From: Anthoceros angustus
Lineage: Eukaryota > Streptophyta > Anthocerotopsida > Anthocerotales > Anthocerotaceae
Length of the DNA stretch: 64,000 bases
Reading direction: 5' to 3'
Assembly: GCA_010909165.1 (NCBI GenBank)
Contig: VJWM01000103.1
Span: 186,001 to 250,000, forward strand
Part shown: piece after piece, positions 54,918 through 64,000 of the stretch
How positions within the stretch are numbered: position 1 is the stretch's first letter
Layout of the letters: each line of letters starts with the position of its first letter
Made by a program: the position numbers and the translations under genes
The notes under the pieces: model-generated
Told to the model about the DNA's origin: nothing
The model's input: only the letters and a program-made list of their open reading frames with translations
Database searches by the model: none

Positions 54918-55478
54918 TTGCATGCAGAAGAGGCTGGAGGACACTACTCGATGCAAATTACTCTGAAGAAGGTTATGGATGCAGGCTTCTCGTGGGCTAC
55001 GATGCAGAGGGATATGTGGGATTTTATTCGGAGGTGTGATGCGTGCCAGCGGGTTGGAAGGCCTACTTTGTCGACGCAATGGCCTCTCACTTACATCCTA
55101 CCATTGGCACCGTTCGAGAAGTGGGGCATACATTTTGTGGGTCCAATCAAGCCACCCACAAAATGGACAAGGAAACAATATATCTTGGTGGCAACGGATT
55201 ATTGTACTAAGATGGTAGAGGCTGAAGCAACAAGGAAGGACATCGCACCAGCAGTAGCAAAGTTTCTCTTTGAGAACATTATAACGCGGTATGGATGTCC
55301 TTTAGAATTGGTCAGTGACAGAGGAACTCATTTCCTCAACTTAGTGATTGAGACCCTTACCACCTACTTCAACATTCGGCATCTAAAGACAACTCCTTAC
55401 AATCCCAAAGCGAATGGTTTGATGGAAAAAACGATTGGACTGTTGTGTACAATCTTGACCAAGGTATCGGAAGAGTGA
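54918..55478 (+). pseudogene. Gypsy integrase core, fragment B, catalytic triad kept
   Basis: HAEEAGGHYSMQ and CDACQRVG give the HHCC zinc finger. The DDE residues are present: Asp in LVATDYCTKMVEA, Asp in LVSDRGTHFL, Glu in NPKANGLMEKT. The frame is open for 186 codons, then stops. The protein upstream is broken, so it is not part of a working polyprotein. Confidence 0.85.
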
Positions 55479-55480
55479 GC

Positions 55481-56867
55481 GCCAGAGAGCAGGATGTCAA
55501 AGTGCAAGGGAGCGAGAAAACTGCAAAGATACGAAAGTCGGGTAACGCTTCCTCCTCCTAGTTGCGCAGTGAGCTGTCATTGCTGGAACATGTCCTTTGC
55601 GTCCAGTCACCGGGCCCACTGTGATCTTACATCTTCCTTACGCCCGCCGCTTGGTACATCCCGGGGTTGTGAACGCCGCCCTATTACTACTTTTATCGGG
55701 TTCTTGCAAGTCTATGGCCCTGACCGTCTGCTTGTTAGGTTGGCCCCCCGCTGTCTTCCACATGTCCATCTTTCCTCAATTATCCATTCCTCCAGGCTTA
55801 CCTTTCTCACTGCCACCGAAGCTCCTCCGGACTTACCCTAGTCCATTCCCAACAGAGTTGTCGTCGCGCCGGCGGAGTTTGGCCCAATAGGGCCTTATTG
55901 TCCAAGCTTTCCCCCTATTTAGCGCACCAAACTACACAAAAAAAAACCACCATGAATCAACTCGGGGGAGGTCGAAGCATAACATCTCTCCTCTACACAG
56001 TGCTCGAATGAAATCTAGCGATGCGGTGCTACACATTCTTGAAACAAGGCCTTTGGACAAATCAATACTAGGATGGGGTGCCATCCATTCCATATTTCAT
56101 GGCTTTTGGACAGATCTAGGATGGGGTGCCACCCATTCACGAACAAAGTAAATGTCCTAAATTATTAGTCTTTGTAAAACTAAAATTGAAGTATTGAAAT
56201 TTATCTTGTTGAAGGCTGAAAATAAAATGTCTCCTCTACCGAAATCTCAAAGCAACCGGAGCTGCGTCAGAAACCCCGACAAAAGACAGCTCGTGGAAAG
56301 AATCGGCATCTTTTTTCCGCGCGCTCTCGCGAGATATGAGGTACGTACATACGTCGCACGATTTCCTCGAGTGCATAGGTGAAGCATTACCCCTCTCCCT
56401 CTGAAGACAGGTGGCCCGTAAAGCTCCAAGGCCCAACTGCCCCCAACACTCCTAGCCGGCGTCTCCACCCCGCTGGCCCAGAAGACTGGTTCCCAAACCA
56501 GGGGGACAGGCTGGGTTGTAGCTGGCAAGTTGCACAGGGCCTGAAGCTCCTCAAGAGGTGCAGACATGGATTTCGCGGCTATGCTCTCGCCTTTGCGAGA
56601 CTGGTGTGGTTCCCGTCAAACGCACGGCATTGCCCTGGCAGGCACTGTGCAGTGTGCTAGCTACGAGTAACCGATACATCCAGGGAACAGCGCACACTGG
56701 GTGCTACTCCTCTCTGGCTTTGCACATTGCCTCTCGATACTCCGACTCAGTTGGATATCCACAGCTGCATACATCACTAGGTCACTGGAAAACCTAAACT
56801 TGCGATAGATGCATACTCAGTCCATTCAATTCTGGGACATTGCTGATCTCACGTCCGACCACTCTTG
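55481..56867. other. Intergenic, UPF0301 gene 3' side on the right
   Basis: Short open frames near 55,500-55,890 may be a further retroelement scrap, but no motif is clear. 56,030-56,145 repeats ggatggggtgcca(t/c)ccattc twice, about 60 bp apart. No gene seen. Confidence 0.4.
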
Positions 56868-57988
56868 CTAGGTTTTAGCTGGCTGCAAAGTCTTGCAATC
56901 TCCTGCTGGAATGGTGCAGCTTGGGAAATCTGAGGGACTGCTCTCCACGACCTCCCACCAACCGTAAACATTAATCTCGCACGAGAGCTGCCGCGTTGCC
57001 CACTCAATCTCACCTATATACAGCTTGGCATCGTTAGCCACCGCCGTGTAGCCTGTGTCGGTTGTGTGGAGCAAGCTTTGCAGAGTGCTGGCATTAGCCA
57101 TGTGGAGCTCTGAGGTTAGCTGTGTATCAAATCCTGGCAATCCTTCCTCCGTGGTGAGGATGTGGATTTGACGGGAGCAGACGAGCGGTCCACCAAAATA
57201 CGTTGCCGAAGAGAGGAAAGCCTCCTGCGCATCCAGGCTCAGATAGCTCGCCCCGGCCGCGGCCAAGACAGCCCGCACCGCGTCCGAGGCCACGGTCCTG
57301 GCCATGGCCGGGGGCAAAGCCTTGTTGAGGATCAAACCCCGCAGCGTGGAATTGTCCTCATCTGACCGCCCGAAGAGCAGGACGACAGCCTTGCTGTAGA
57401 CAGGGTGCCGATCTAGCTTGCTGGTGGCCACTAGCAGCCGTCCGGCCATGGGAGCGATCTGAACCCTAGCCGCGCCTCCGACGTCCGTGTCTTCACCGAT
57501 CGTGATCCCGTCACGGGCGTCAGGTCCTCCTGGCACCACCTCAGAGACTGCCTCCGGCACCACAGTGCCACCCAGCGGCTCAGTCCGCAGCCTGGCCGCC
57601 CGGGCAAGATCGTCCCAGCCCTCCCTATCCGAAGGCCACTCCGCTGGTATCATGCAAGTGGCCGCACCGCGCCGCTGTTCCTTCCCAGCCCCTGGCCAAC
57701 CGAAGCCTAGCAGGAATCGGAGTCCGCATCCGCACAAACATGTCAACAGTCTGAATGGTGTCACACATCCTTCCCTTGCAAGAAACGCACTTCGAACTCA
57801 CCAGGCGTCCTACAACATGATCCCGCCAATTGCAACTGCCCTGAGGCACCAAACAGCGCGGATTTCTTCAAGGCCAGCCGGCAGGTTACACTTCTGCTGC
57901 TCTCTTCCATGCTATTCCCGACGCGGCATGCTCCATCAATAAGCTCGGCAACCTTAAGGGCCCCCTGTACTGCGGAGCGGGCTGCCAT
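56868..57988 (-). CDS. UPF0301/AlgH-family (DUF179) protein, likely plastid-targeted, 2 exons
   Basis: Exons 57988-57802 and 57706-56868 join to 341 aa. The first ~85 aa (MAARSAVQGALK, SRSVTCRLALKKS) look like a chloroplast transit peptide: Ser/Arg/Lys-rich with few acidic residues. The DUF179 domain begins near residue 165: GRLLVATSKLDRHPVYSKAV, LLFGRSDE, RGLILNKAL, YFGGPLV, then IGEIEWATRQLSCEINVYGWW near the end. Plant members are large compared with ~190-aa bacterial AlgH/YqgE; their biochemical role is unknown. Context gives no clue: retroelements lie on one side and an unrecognised gene on the other. Confidence 0.88.
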
Positions 57989-59231
57989 GTCTCCTGCGCT
58001 TGCCGACCCTGATTTGCCCCTGAATCATCTTTATGCATCTCGTTCTTCGCCTGTGTAACGTGAAACAGTGGATTCCGCTAGCAACCAGGCGCTACCCCAT
58101 TTGCACAGACACCAGGAATCCCGGCCAGAACCGCGCGCCATCAAATTTTTTTGTTTTTTTCTGCTTGTTAATAAAACAAAGAAGGATCGATCGATCGATC
58201 GATCCCGAGAAGGAAAAAGGGTTCACGGGTTGATGCGACGGAACCACACGAGCCCCGTCCAACAAGTCATACCGGCGGACTAGCGTCGCGTGAATGTCGT
58301 AACTGCCACCGAGCCAGCAACGACAGCGAAGGTAGGAACGGCCAGCTTCGGCAGTGCTGCCACTGGCCACTGTCTGAACCGCGGCAACATCTGATGAGGG
58401 TCGTGGCTCCAGAATACCGGATGCTGCCAATTTGGTTGAATGCGTTTTGAAACGCGGTATGTATGCAGGATGCGCGACAGGATTCAACTGGATTGGTGCT
58501 TCGCAACATGTAGCCCAGCAGGATTGAAAAGGGAAGAGGAGAGGCTAGCATCCGGGAAATTAGGAGCACACTTCTCTGGCGTCGAGATGCGTGTTGCCAG
58601 ATATGTCGGGCTTCTTTGAACTTCAACCTAAAAGACCAGAAGAAGGTTGTGGTGTCCATTCTGGATTTGGCTGGAGCGTTCCTGAGCCTGAACGCGGGGT
58701 GGAGGCTGCACTCCTCCTGTAGGCTGTGAATTCTTGAAAGAGTCTATTGTATGGCGGCAGTACCTACAGGTGACAGGTATTGGTCTTCAATTCCACACCG
58801 CTTCGGCTCTCCATTCTTCCCCAGGGCTGAGAAATTCCGTTCTCAAGGGATTTCGACCTTGAGTGCGACAAAGAAACCGATTGTCGTCGCTTTACGGTGA
58901 GCCACTTTGCTATTGAAATCCTGTTTCTTGCGCTGTTTCCTCGTCATTCGGAAATGAGCAGACATAGGTTCATCCCTGTGTTGGCCTCTGAGGAGTGCAG
59001 TCTTCTTCTCGTTAGTGATTGTGGCAGATTGGTGGCCATTTGCTTCAGAGCTGGCTTCATCTACCATCAGTCCCATCGTTGGCAAGGGGCTATGCCACTC
59101 CCAAGATGAGATCTGGACAAGGATCTTGATGTTACGGCTGCAAGGAAGAAGACGCAATATTGTTCGCTCAGTTCCCAGGGTTTGCATCAACTGGAAGTAA
59201 CTGTTTCACAAGTCGTTCACACTTCCTTCAG
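57989..59231. other. Intergenic or unresolved 5' exons of the next gene
   Basis: 58,850-58,897 reads EIPFSRDFDLECDKETDC in frame up to a gtgagc donor, and 59,100-59,165 reads DLDKDLDVTAARKKTQYC. Both could be upstream exons of the gene at 59.2-62.5 kb, but the phases could not be joined. A t-rich run lies at 58146-58160. Confidence 0.4.
58184..58204. repeat. gatc tetranucleotide microsatellite
   Basis: Five perfect gatc units. Confidence 0.97.
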
Positions 59232-62200
59232 GAGATTTCAAGGCAAAAGGATGACAAACGTACTTCCAAGGAGGTTAAGAGAGCTCGAGTCTTCAGCTCA
59301 ATTTCAGAGAGAGTATGACTTTCACGCAGCACACTTTGAGAGACGCCTAAACCATGTGTACAGCACTGCAGCTTTTGCTTGCTGTCGAAGGCACTCTTGT
59401 AACTCTGTGCAACCTCTCGTTTCGGAACAGCTATGTTTCTGAACCCTAGCTTTACCTTCCCTGTAGCAAGGATTCGCGCGCTCTCATCGATAAAAGGCAA
59501 GAACTGAAGAGAGACCGTGAAAGGCAAAGCGGGACTCAGTTTAGGCGCATTTTATTGGACCTTAAACAAGCTCAAGAAGAAGCCTCGGCAACAAAGCAGC
59601 GCACAATGAAACTCCTCAAGTTTGTCGGGGATGCGATCGGCCTACATGACGATGAACTACCAGTTGAGAAAAACAGGAGTTTGGACAGCACTATTATTTC
59701 CCTGGACAAGTCCGTTTCCACGTCTGAACTACTCACCAACGTTAGATTTTGTCTAGTCACAGGGGGAGAACACACGCGGCAATGGCAGCAATTGCAACAA
59801 GAAAGATGGCTATTCACCTCTACGTCCTGATGCAGGAAGTCGGCAAGCCAAGAGGTACACTGGAGACCTCGTTGTCCACAATCGATTCCTGTATCTCGGA
59901 CAAATTTGCATCCATGAATCTGAACACTCTTGCTCATGAAGATGCACACATTTCTCTCAGCAGGGAGAAAGCATCAAAAGGGGAGGTCGTTGGGGTGGGC
60001 AGCTTGCCCACGCCTGGTCGCTCCAGTCCTAGTATCTCAACCAATGTTTCGCCCCCTTCGACATCTCGGTGTTCGAGTGTAAGCAGTTCCAGAAGATTGA
60101 AGAAACGAGCTTCGGCTGTGGCAAAACGAGGTGAGCGTAGCTGTCCACTACTTTGAACTGATCCGCAACGTAGATTTGCACAGCGCTGACAAATTCCTCC
60201 ACTTTCCCGTGCGAAGCCGCAGAGAGTGCACCCCTAGATTCGGCAAAAGAAACACTGCCTTATGACGTGCCAGACCCACGGCCACCAGTAAGGCTTGATG
60301 ATGCAAAAGAGCAGTCACAGGATAAACAAGCTGGATGGTGTAAGAGTGAAGCCTCGTCAAGACATGAGGTTCTGGGCGAGGTGACCCTCAACACCGAGCA
60401 GGCCCGCCCTAAAAGTGAGGCATCGCTAAGGGATGAGTTCAACGCTCAGATGGCCTCTTTTGGTAAGAAAGGAACGAATCTGAAGCTTTCCAGACCTGCA
60501 ACCATTAGCAACCCGACCTGCACTCGTCAACCGTTAGCCAACAGTGTGGACATCGAGAAGACGAAAGGTGGAGGAGGTAAATCCAACAAGGAGGTTGATG
60601 CAAAACCCTATACAGCCAGTGTACTCCGCCTCTACAATTTGGAAGACAGTGCCGACAAGCCTGACGGCTCGAAATGGCCCTCACTTTCTGACAGTGAAGA
60701 AAGCAGAAGGCTCCAAGAGACTCAAAAGCTGCTTGAAAAAATTCCAAGTTTGTTCGAGCAGGAAATGGACAGGACGAGGGATGGTCAGGTGAAAACACCG
60801 AAAAGGAAAGGCAGCGTGAAATTCCGGGAGGTTGATGTCCGAACTGGCGATGGTGAACTTCAGGCTCGGGTAATGCTACACACATTATTCATAAATGCCA
60901 GGCTGCTGGAGAGTCTGCTCATGAATGAATGTCTGCAGGCACTAAGAGTAGTGCACATGACCAGGATTTGCAGGCTGCGGCATCTGACACTCCCACTGTG
61001 TTCGTGAAGAGCCAATTTGAGATCCAAAGGGAGATCCTTGAGGCAAAGAGAGCAGAGCTCAGCCGGATGAGCTCTAAGGAAAAACAGGGCGTGCTGACAA
61101 CCATCACCAACACCATGTTTCTTTGGGACGACAAGATTGTGCCCTTCTCCAGCTGGCAGAAATACCAGATGGAGATCCTCTTTTCCGTATTAAACTCGGC
61201 AAAGGAGAGCCAGATTGAGCTGTTCGAGACTCTGGACAAGGAGAAGGGAATCTCAAGGCCTCTGGCATGCTGTGGCGCGGTGTGCGAACTGGTCATGGCG
61301 TACCCTTCGGAAGAGATTATCCCACTCAGATTCGTGCAAGAGTGTCTGGTGCCAGAGCGCTCAGGTGAGCTCATTCAGGCAGGAGGTGCAGATATTAGGT
61401 TAGCATTTCACCAGGATGTGGCAGCGCTGCAGTTCTGGAAGAGCTTCATTCACCACGTGGTTTCCATAGTGGACCAACGCCTCACCACGACAGATGAGGC
61501 AGCCTGTGTTTTCACCGACATCTTTCTCCGGAATTTGTGGATGGAAAACATGTCACCTCGAGGGATGCAGGATGCACACGATAACCTGAAGAAGTATTTG
61601 CGAACAGTTTTCAAAGGTAGGAAAGAGGATGGGCAGCATACGCTTCCCGTGTCGGACAGTGGAGCTGTGTGGAACAATAATCCAAGCCCCGGTCAGGGTA
61701 ACAAGGAGCAGGGCACACGGATCAGTGTGCGACATAACTTCAAGCATAGTAGCCTGGGAGAAACCAATCTGAGGCTACTGAAATGTAGACTGCAAGAAGC
61801 CGCAGGACACTGTCAAATGGAGTGTGGATCAAAAAGGTCTGCCCGATGCTTCAAGAAGGGCTTTCTGTCATCTGTAGGCAACATCATGTTCTTTCCTGTC
61901 AAGCTATGGCGCAGGAGAGCACAAGCTAAAGCCCTTCGAGAGCAGACTATCATCCCGTTCCCAACCAAAGTGGTAAGGCTAGCCCGTGACATCAGCAGGC
62001 TGTCTCTTCTTTGCTGATCCCCACTAAGGACAATCGGTACTTACTCCTTACCCACACAATACTTACAGGTCGAGTGATGAGAGCAACGAGCGTGCAGTTT
62101 ATCGTCCGGACGGCTTCCTGCCCGCGGCTGTTGTCGCATTCGGCGATGTGGCGACTTGATGGAGTTTTCGACATGCGCCAGATCAGGATTACTGGAGCAC

Positions 62201-62473
62201 TTTTTGGACATCTCTCAGATCAGTTGCCAAATTGCCATTTGCCTGGCTTTCCAGGCCGAGCCTCAACAGCTCAAGCTTTACGACGAACCTTCTAAGCCTT
62301 GGAAGAACCTCACAATCGAGAAAATGGCGGCCTCTAATAAGTTCTCCCTCGGCACCAGGCCTATTACTGTTCACATATCTTACTGTGCAAGCGTTGCTGC
62401 GATGTTGCAACTGGCCGAGTTGTTGTCAGCTTCGTTAGTGTCGATGTCCTGGAGATCACCGCCTTCTGCCTAA
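59232..62473 (+). CDS. Unrecognised plant protein, coiled coil plus conserved-looking C-terminal domain
   Basis: Supported exons, all in phase: 59232-59312, 59471-59740, 59836-60130, 60223-60852 and 60939-61972. The first two encode a strongly charged helix (EISRQKDDKRTSKEVKRARV; DKRQELKRDRERQSG), a likely coiled coil. Then comes a Ser/Pro-rich stretch (GRSSPSISTNVSPPSTSRCS) and a disordered middle. The fifth exon (~345 aa) looks folded: ITNTMFLWDDKIVPFSSWQK, YQMEILFSVLNSAKESQIEL, ACCGAVCELVMAYPSEEIIP, FLRNLWMENMSPRGMQD. After 61972 the end is unsure. The direct splice to 62069 stops after two codons, but 62160-62390 also reads like protein (GLLEHFLDISQISCQIAICL, YDEPSKPWKNLTIEKMAAS), so the gene may run to 62473. 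The start probably lies further left. I do not recognise the family. Confidence 0.55.
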
Positions 62474-62740
62474 AATATCCATGGTGACCTTTCAGGTTCC
62501 ATTCCTCAGTCCAACTGCTGCAAGCCTGTGGGTGCATTTGGACATTGATATCGTGGTTCCAACACGGATTGCTTAACAATCCATCTCGATAGCACATCAG
62601 TGCAGGCACAGGTGGTTATTAGATGATGCAGAACTTGAGAGTGAGTTTCCTGCAGTACTCTTAGGTGAAGGTGCAGGGGGAGGCCCTGCACAGCTCATGC
62701 AGATCTGACCTTCGTAGATTTGGTGTGAGCTGGGGTTCAT

Positions 62741-64000
62741 ATGACAGAGATGGATGCCAACCTGAGGCTTCGCCCTCCTTTAGTTCGTCTTTCAGTTGTG
62801 GTGGTGTCGCTTTGCGTCATCTATGTGTTCGCAGGAGCAGCCTTGCCTGCGGGAGGTCAAGGTGGGGCTCCGGGTCCTTCATCGTGTAAGTACACTGCCA
62901 AGCCCCAACTTGTTGGTGTCCCTGTGGATTTTGATACACGCAAGGCAAGGAACCTTGAACAGGACGATATCTAACAGTCTTTCACATCCTAGCAGGTCCT
63001 CTGAGTCTCCAAACCAGTCCATCCCCAGATTGTGGACCACAGATATCGGGGAAGAGCGGACTCGAGAGCTCCAAATGCTGTCTGGAGGCACTCGCCAACT
63101 TCTCTCAGTCTCTGGCAGCTTACTGCAACACCACAGGGACCCTCTTCCTGGAAACCGAACAGGAACAGTCGTGTGCGACGGAAGCCGTTAACAGAGGGCT
63201 GGTTGACAGGAGCACCTGTTCCATCTTCCCCCCTGCATTCACAGCCGACGGCACCGGCAGCAAATGCTACTTCCACACTATCAAGCAATTGCAGGGGGCG
63301 CTCTCTGACGAAGGTTCCGGACCCAGCTTGGCCAGCGTGGACGCAGCTTGCCAGGGTATGTTGGGTGCCGACCCCGATAAGTCTTGCTCCACATGTCACG
63401 ACTCCTTCCTGAGCGCCACCACCTCTCTCCAAAAGTGGGCACAAGACGATTCGGACCAACCTGCTTGTGGGGCTGCCCTGCTGGTGGCCTTCTCAAGCTT
63501 GCACGCCGCGCAGCTGGACAGGATGCAGCCCCTGTATGACTGCATCCACCTCCCCTTCTTGACAGGTACGCCGTTTCCGTTTCCCGGTCCGTCTGATGTA
63601 GCTCTTCACACCATGATTTGGTCATTTTGGACAACAGATGTCTGGTCACTGGCTGTTTCTGATAAAGTGTCCCCTGTGATGTCGCCAAGGAGCTGCAGCG
63701 AAGGGATTGCAGGCGGGCGGTGAAACCATCCATCATGTCCCTCGCGTCGAGTTTGCTACCTTTGTGGTGGTGATTCTCATCATCGTGACCATCATCAGCA
63801 CTGCAGCAGCCGGCATCACGTACTATCGCTATCGGCACCACCGCGGGAAGGAGGTGAAACCACCCAGGAAGCTCACAGCGCAAGGCACAGAGAGTAAGGA
63901 TTCTCCCTGGACAGTGCTCCCGATTAGGCGTGATGCTACCGTAGAGTTTTGTAAGTGTAACACAATCTGAAGTGAGAACCTGCGTGGGCGAGCAGCTGAC
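62741..64000 (+). CDS. SPARK-domain receptor-like kinase, 5' part, cut by window end
   Basis: Exon 62741-62885 encodes an N-terminal signal anchor (VVVVSLCVIYVFAGAALP). The donor tcgt|gtaagt splices in phase 1 to 62996-63565, a Cys-rich extracellular domain: CPLSLQTSPSPDCG, SSKCCLEALANFSQS, YCNTTGTLFLE, QACGAALLVAFS. The paired Cys layout and the C-C-x-L-x-A motif are those of the SPARK domain found in plant receptor-like kinases. A third exon (63690-63893, less certain acceptor) carries VEFATFVVVILIIVTIIS and AAAGITYYRYRHHRGKE, a membrane span followed by a basic stop-transfer stretch. A gtaagg donor follows at 63894, so the kinase domain is expected beyond the window; it is not seen here. 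Role by family: cell-surface signalling, including symbiosis-related members. Confidence 0.75.

Larger units (their letters stand above)
53830..55480 (+). mobile_element. Ty3/gypsy retrotransposon fragment B
   Basis: Begins in the RNase H end (FDYDVETRPGKQHQNADF then VSRLEATNDRF), passes through a ~220-aa linker open frame, and ends with an integrase core. It is unlike fragment A in sequence, so it comes from a different family. Upstream pol and gag parts and both LTRs are missing. Confidence 0.82.

Noticed and set aside
58849-59165. Firm 5' exons for the 59-62 kb gene
   Set aside because: Two coding-looking pieces exist, but their splice phases could not be joined to the first supported exon.

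Overview
This window is nuclear DNA from a land plant. The evidence is split genes with GT-AG introns mostly of 60-200 bp, plant-specific families (chloroplast-type beta-amylase, 11S globulin, phytoglobin, class III peroxidase, legume-type lectin, SPARK-domain receptor, SPOC/RRM protein), plant LTR retrotransposons with an initiator-Met tRNA primer site, a Mutator-like transposon and a mitochondrial nad1 fragment. Short introns, an 11S globulin without cysteines in its mature part and small tandem gene remnants would fit a non-seed plant such as a lycophyte. That placement is inference; no marker in the window fixes the species.

Layout. 0-6 kb: a 7-exon gene for a 1569-aa RRM/SPOC protein (+). 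6.9-9.5 kb: an intact 9-exon beta-amylase (+). 9.7-11.8 kb: a minisatellite and a gutted Ty1/copia element (-). 12.3-14.0 kb: an 11S globulin (+), followed by a dead beta-amylase fragment. 15.0-16.2 kb: a dead class III peroxidase (-) whose upstream region is repeated near 19.7-20.7 kb. 17.2 kb: a 30-bp minisatellite. 18.4-19.3 kb: a phytoglobin (-) with a 16-nt first exon. 21.6-22.5 kb: a secreted lectin (-). 23-33 kb: mostly AT-rich non-genic DNA with a nad1 relic, a tRNA-Asp relic, a MITE-like inverted-repeat element and several tandem repeats. 33.6-36.8 kb: a 15-exon urea/proton symporter DUR3 (+), followed 190 bp later by a secreted ML-domain lipid-binding protein (+). 39.6-42.6 kb: an AT1G01500-like gene interrupted by a 1.4-kb tandem duplication whose second copy carries many one-base losses in homopolymers. 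43.8-46.0 kb: a 10-exon CD2BP2/Lin1-like splicing protein (-). 46.2-48.2 kb: a decayed MULE with clear terminal inverted repeats. 48.8-55.5 kb: two Ty3/gypsy fragments, the first ending in a decayed PHD finger. 56.9-58.0 kb: a UPF0301/AlgH-like plastid protein (-). 59.2-62.5 kb: a multi-exon gene I do not recognise (+). 62.7-64 kb: the 5' part of a SPARK-domain receptor-like kinase (+), cut by the window edge.

The genes do not form a pathway; this is an ordinary gene-plus-transposon landscape. The best candidates for something new are the gypsy integrase with a C-terminal PHD finger, the phytoglobin with an extra 5' intron, the cysteine-free 11S globulin, the unrecognised 59-62 kb gene, and the 39.6-42.4 kb duplication, which may be an assembly error. 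Exon borders were read by eye from reading frames, splice dinucleotides and family alignment from memory; no software search was run.
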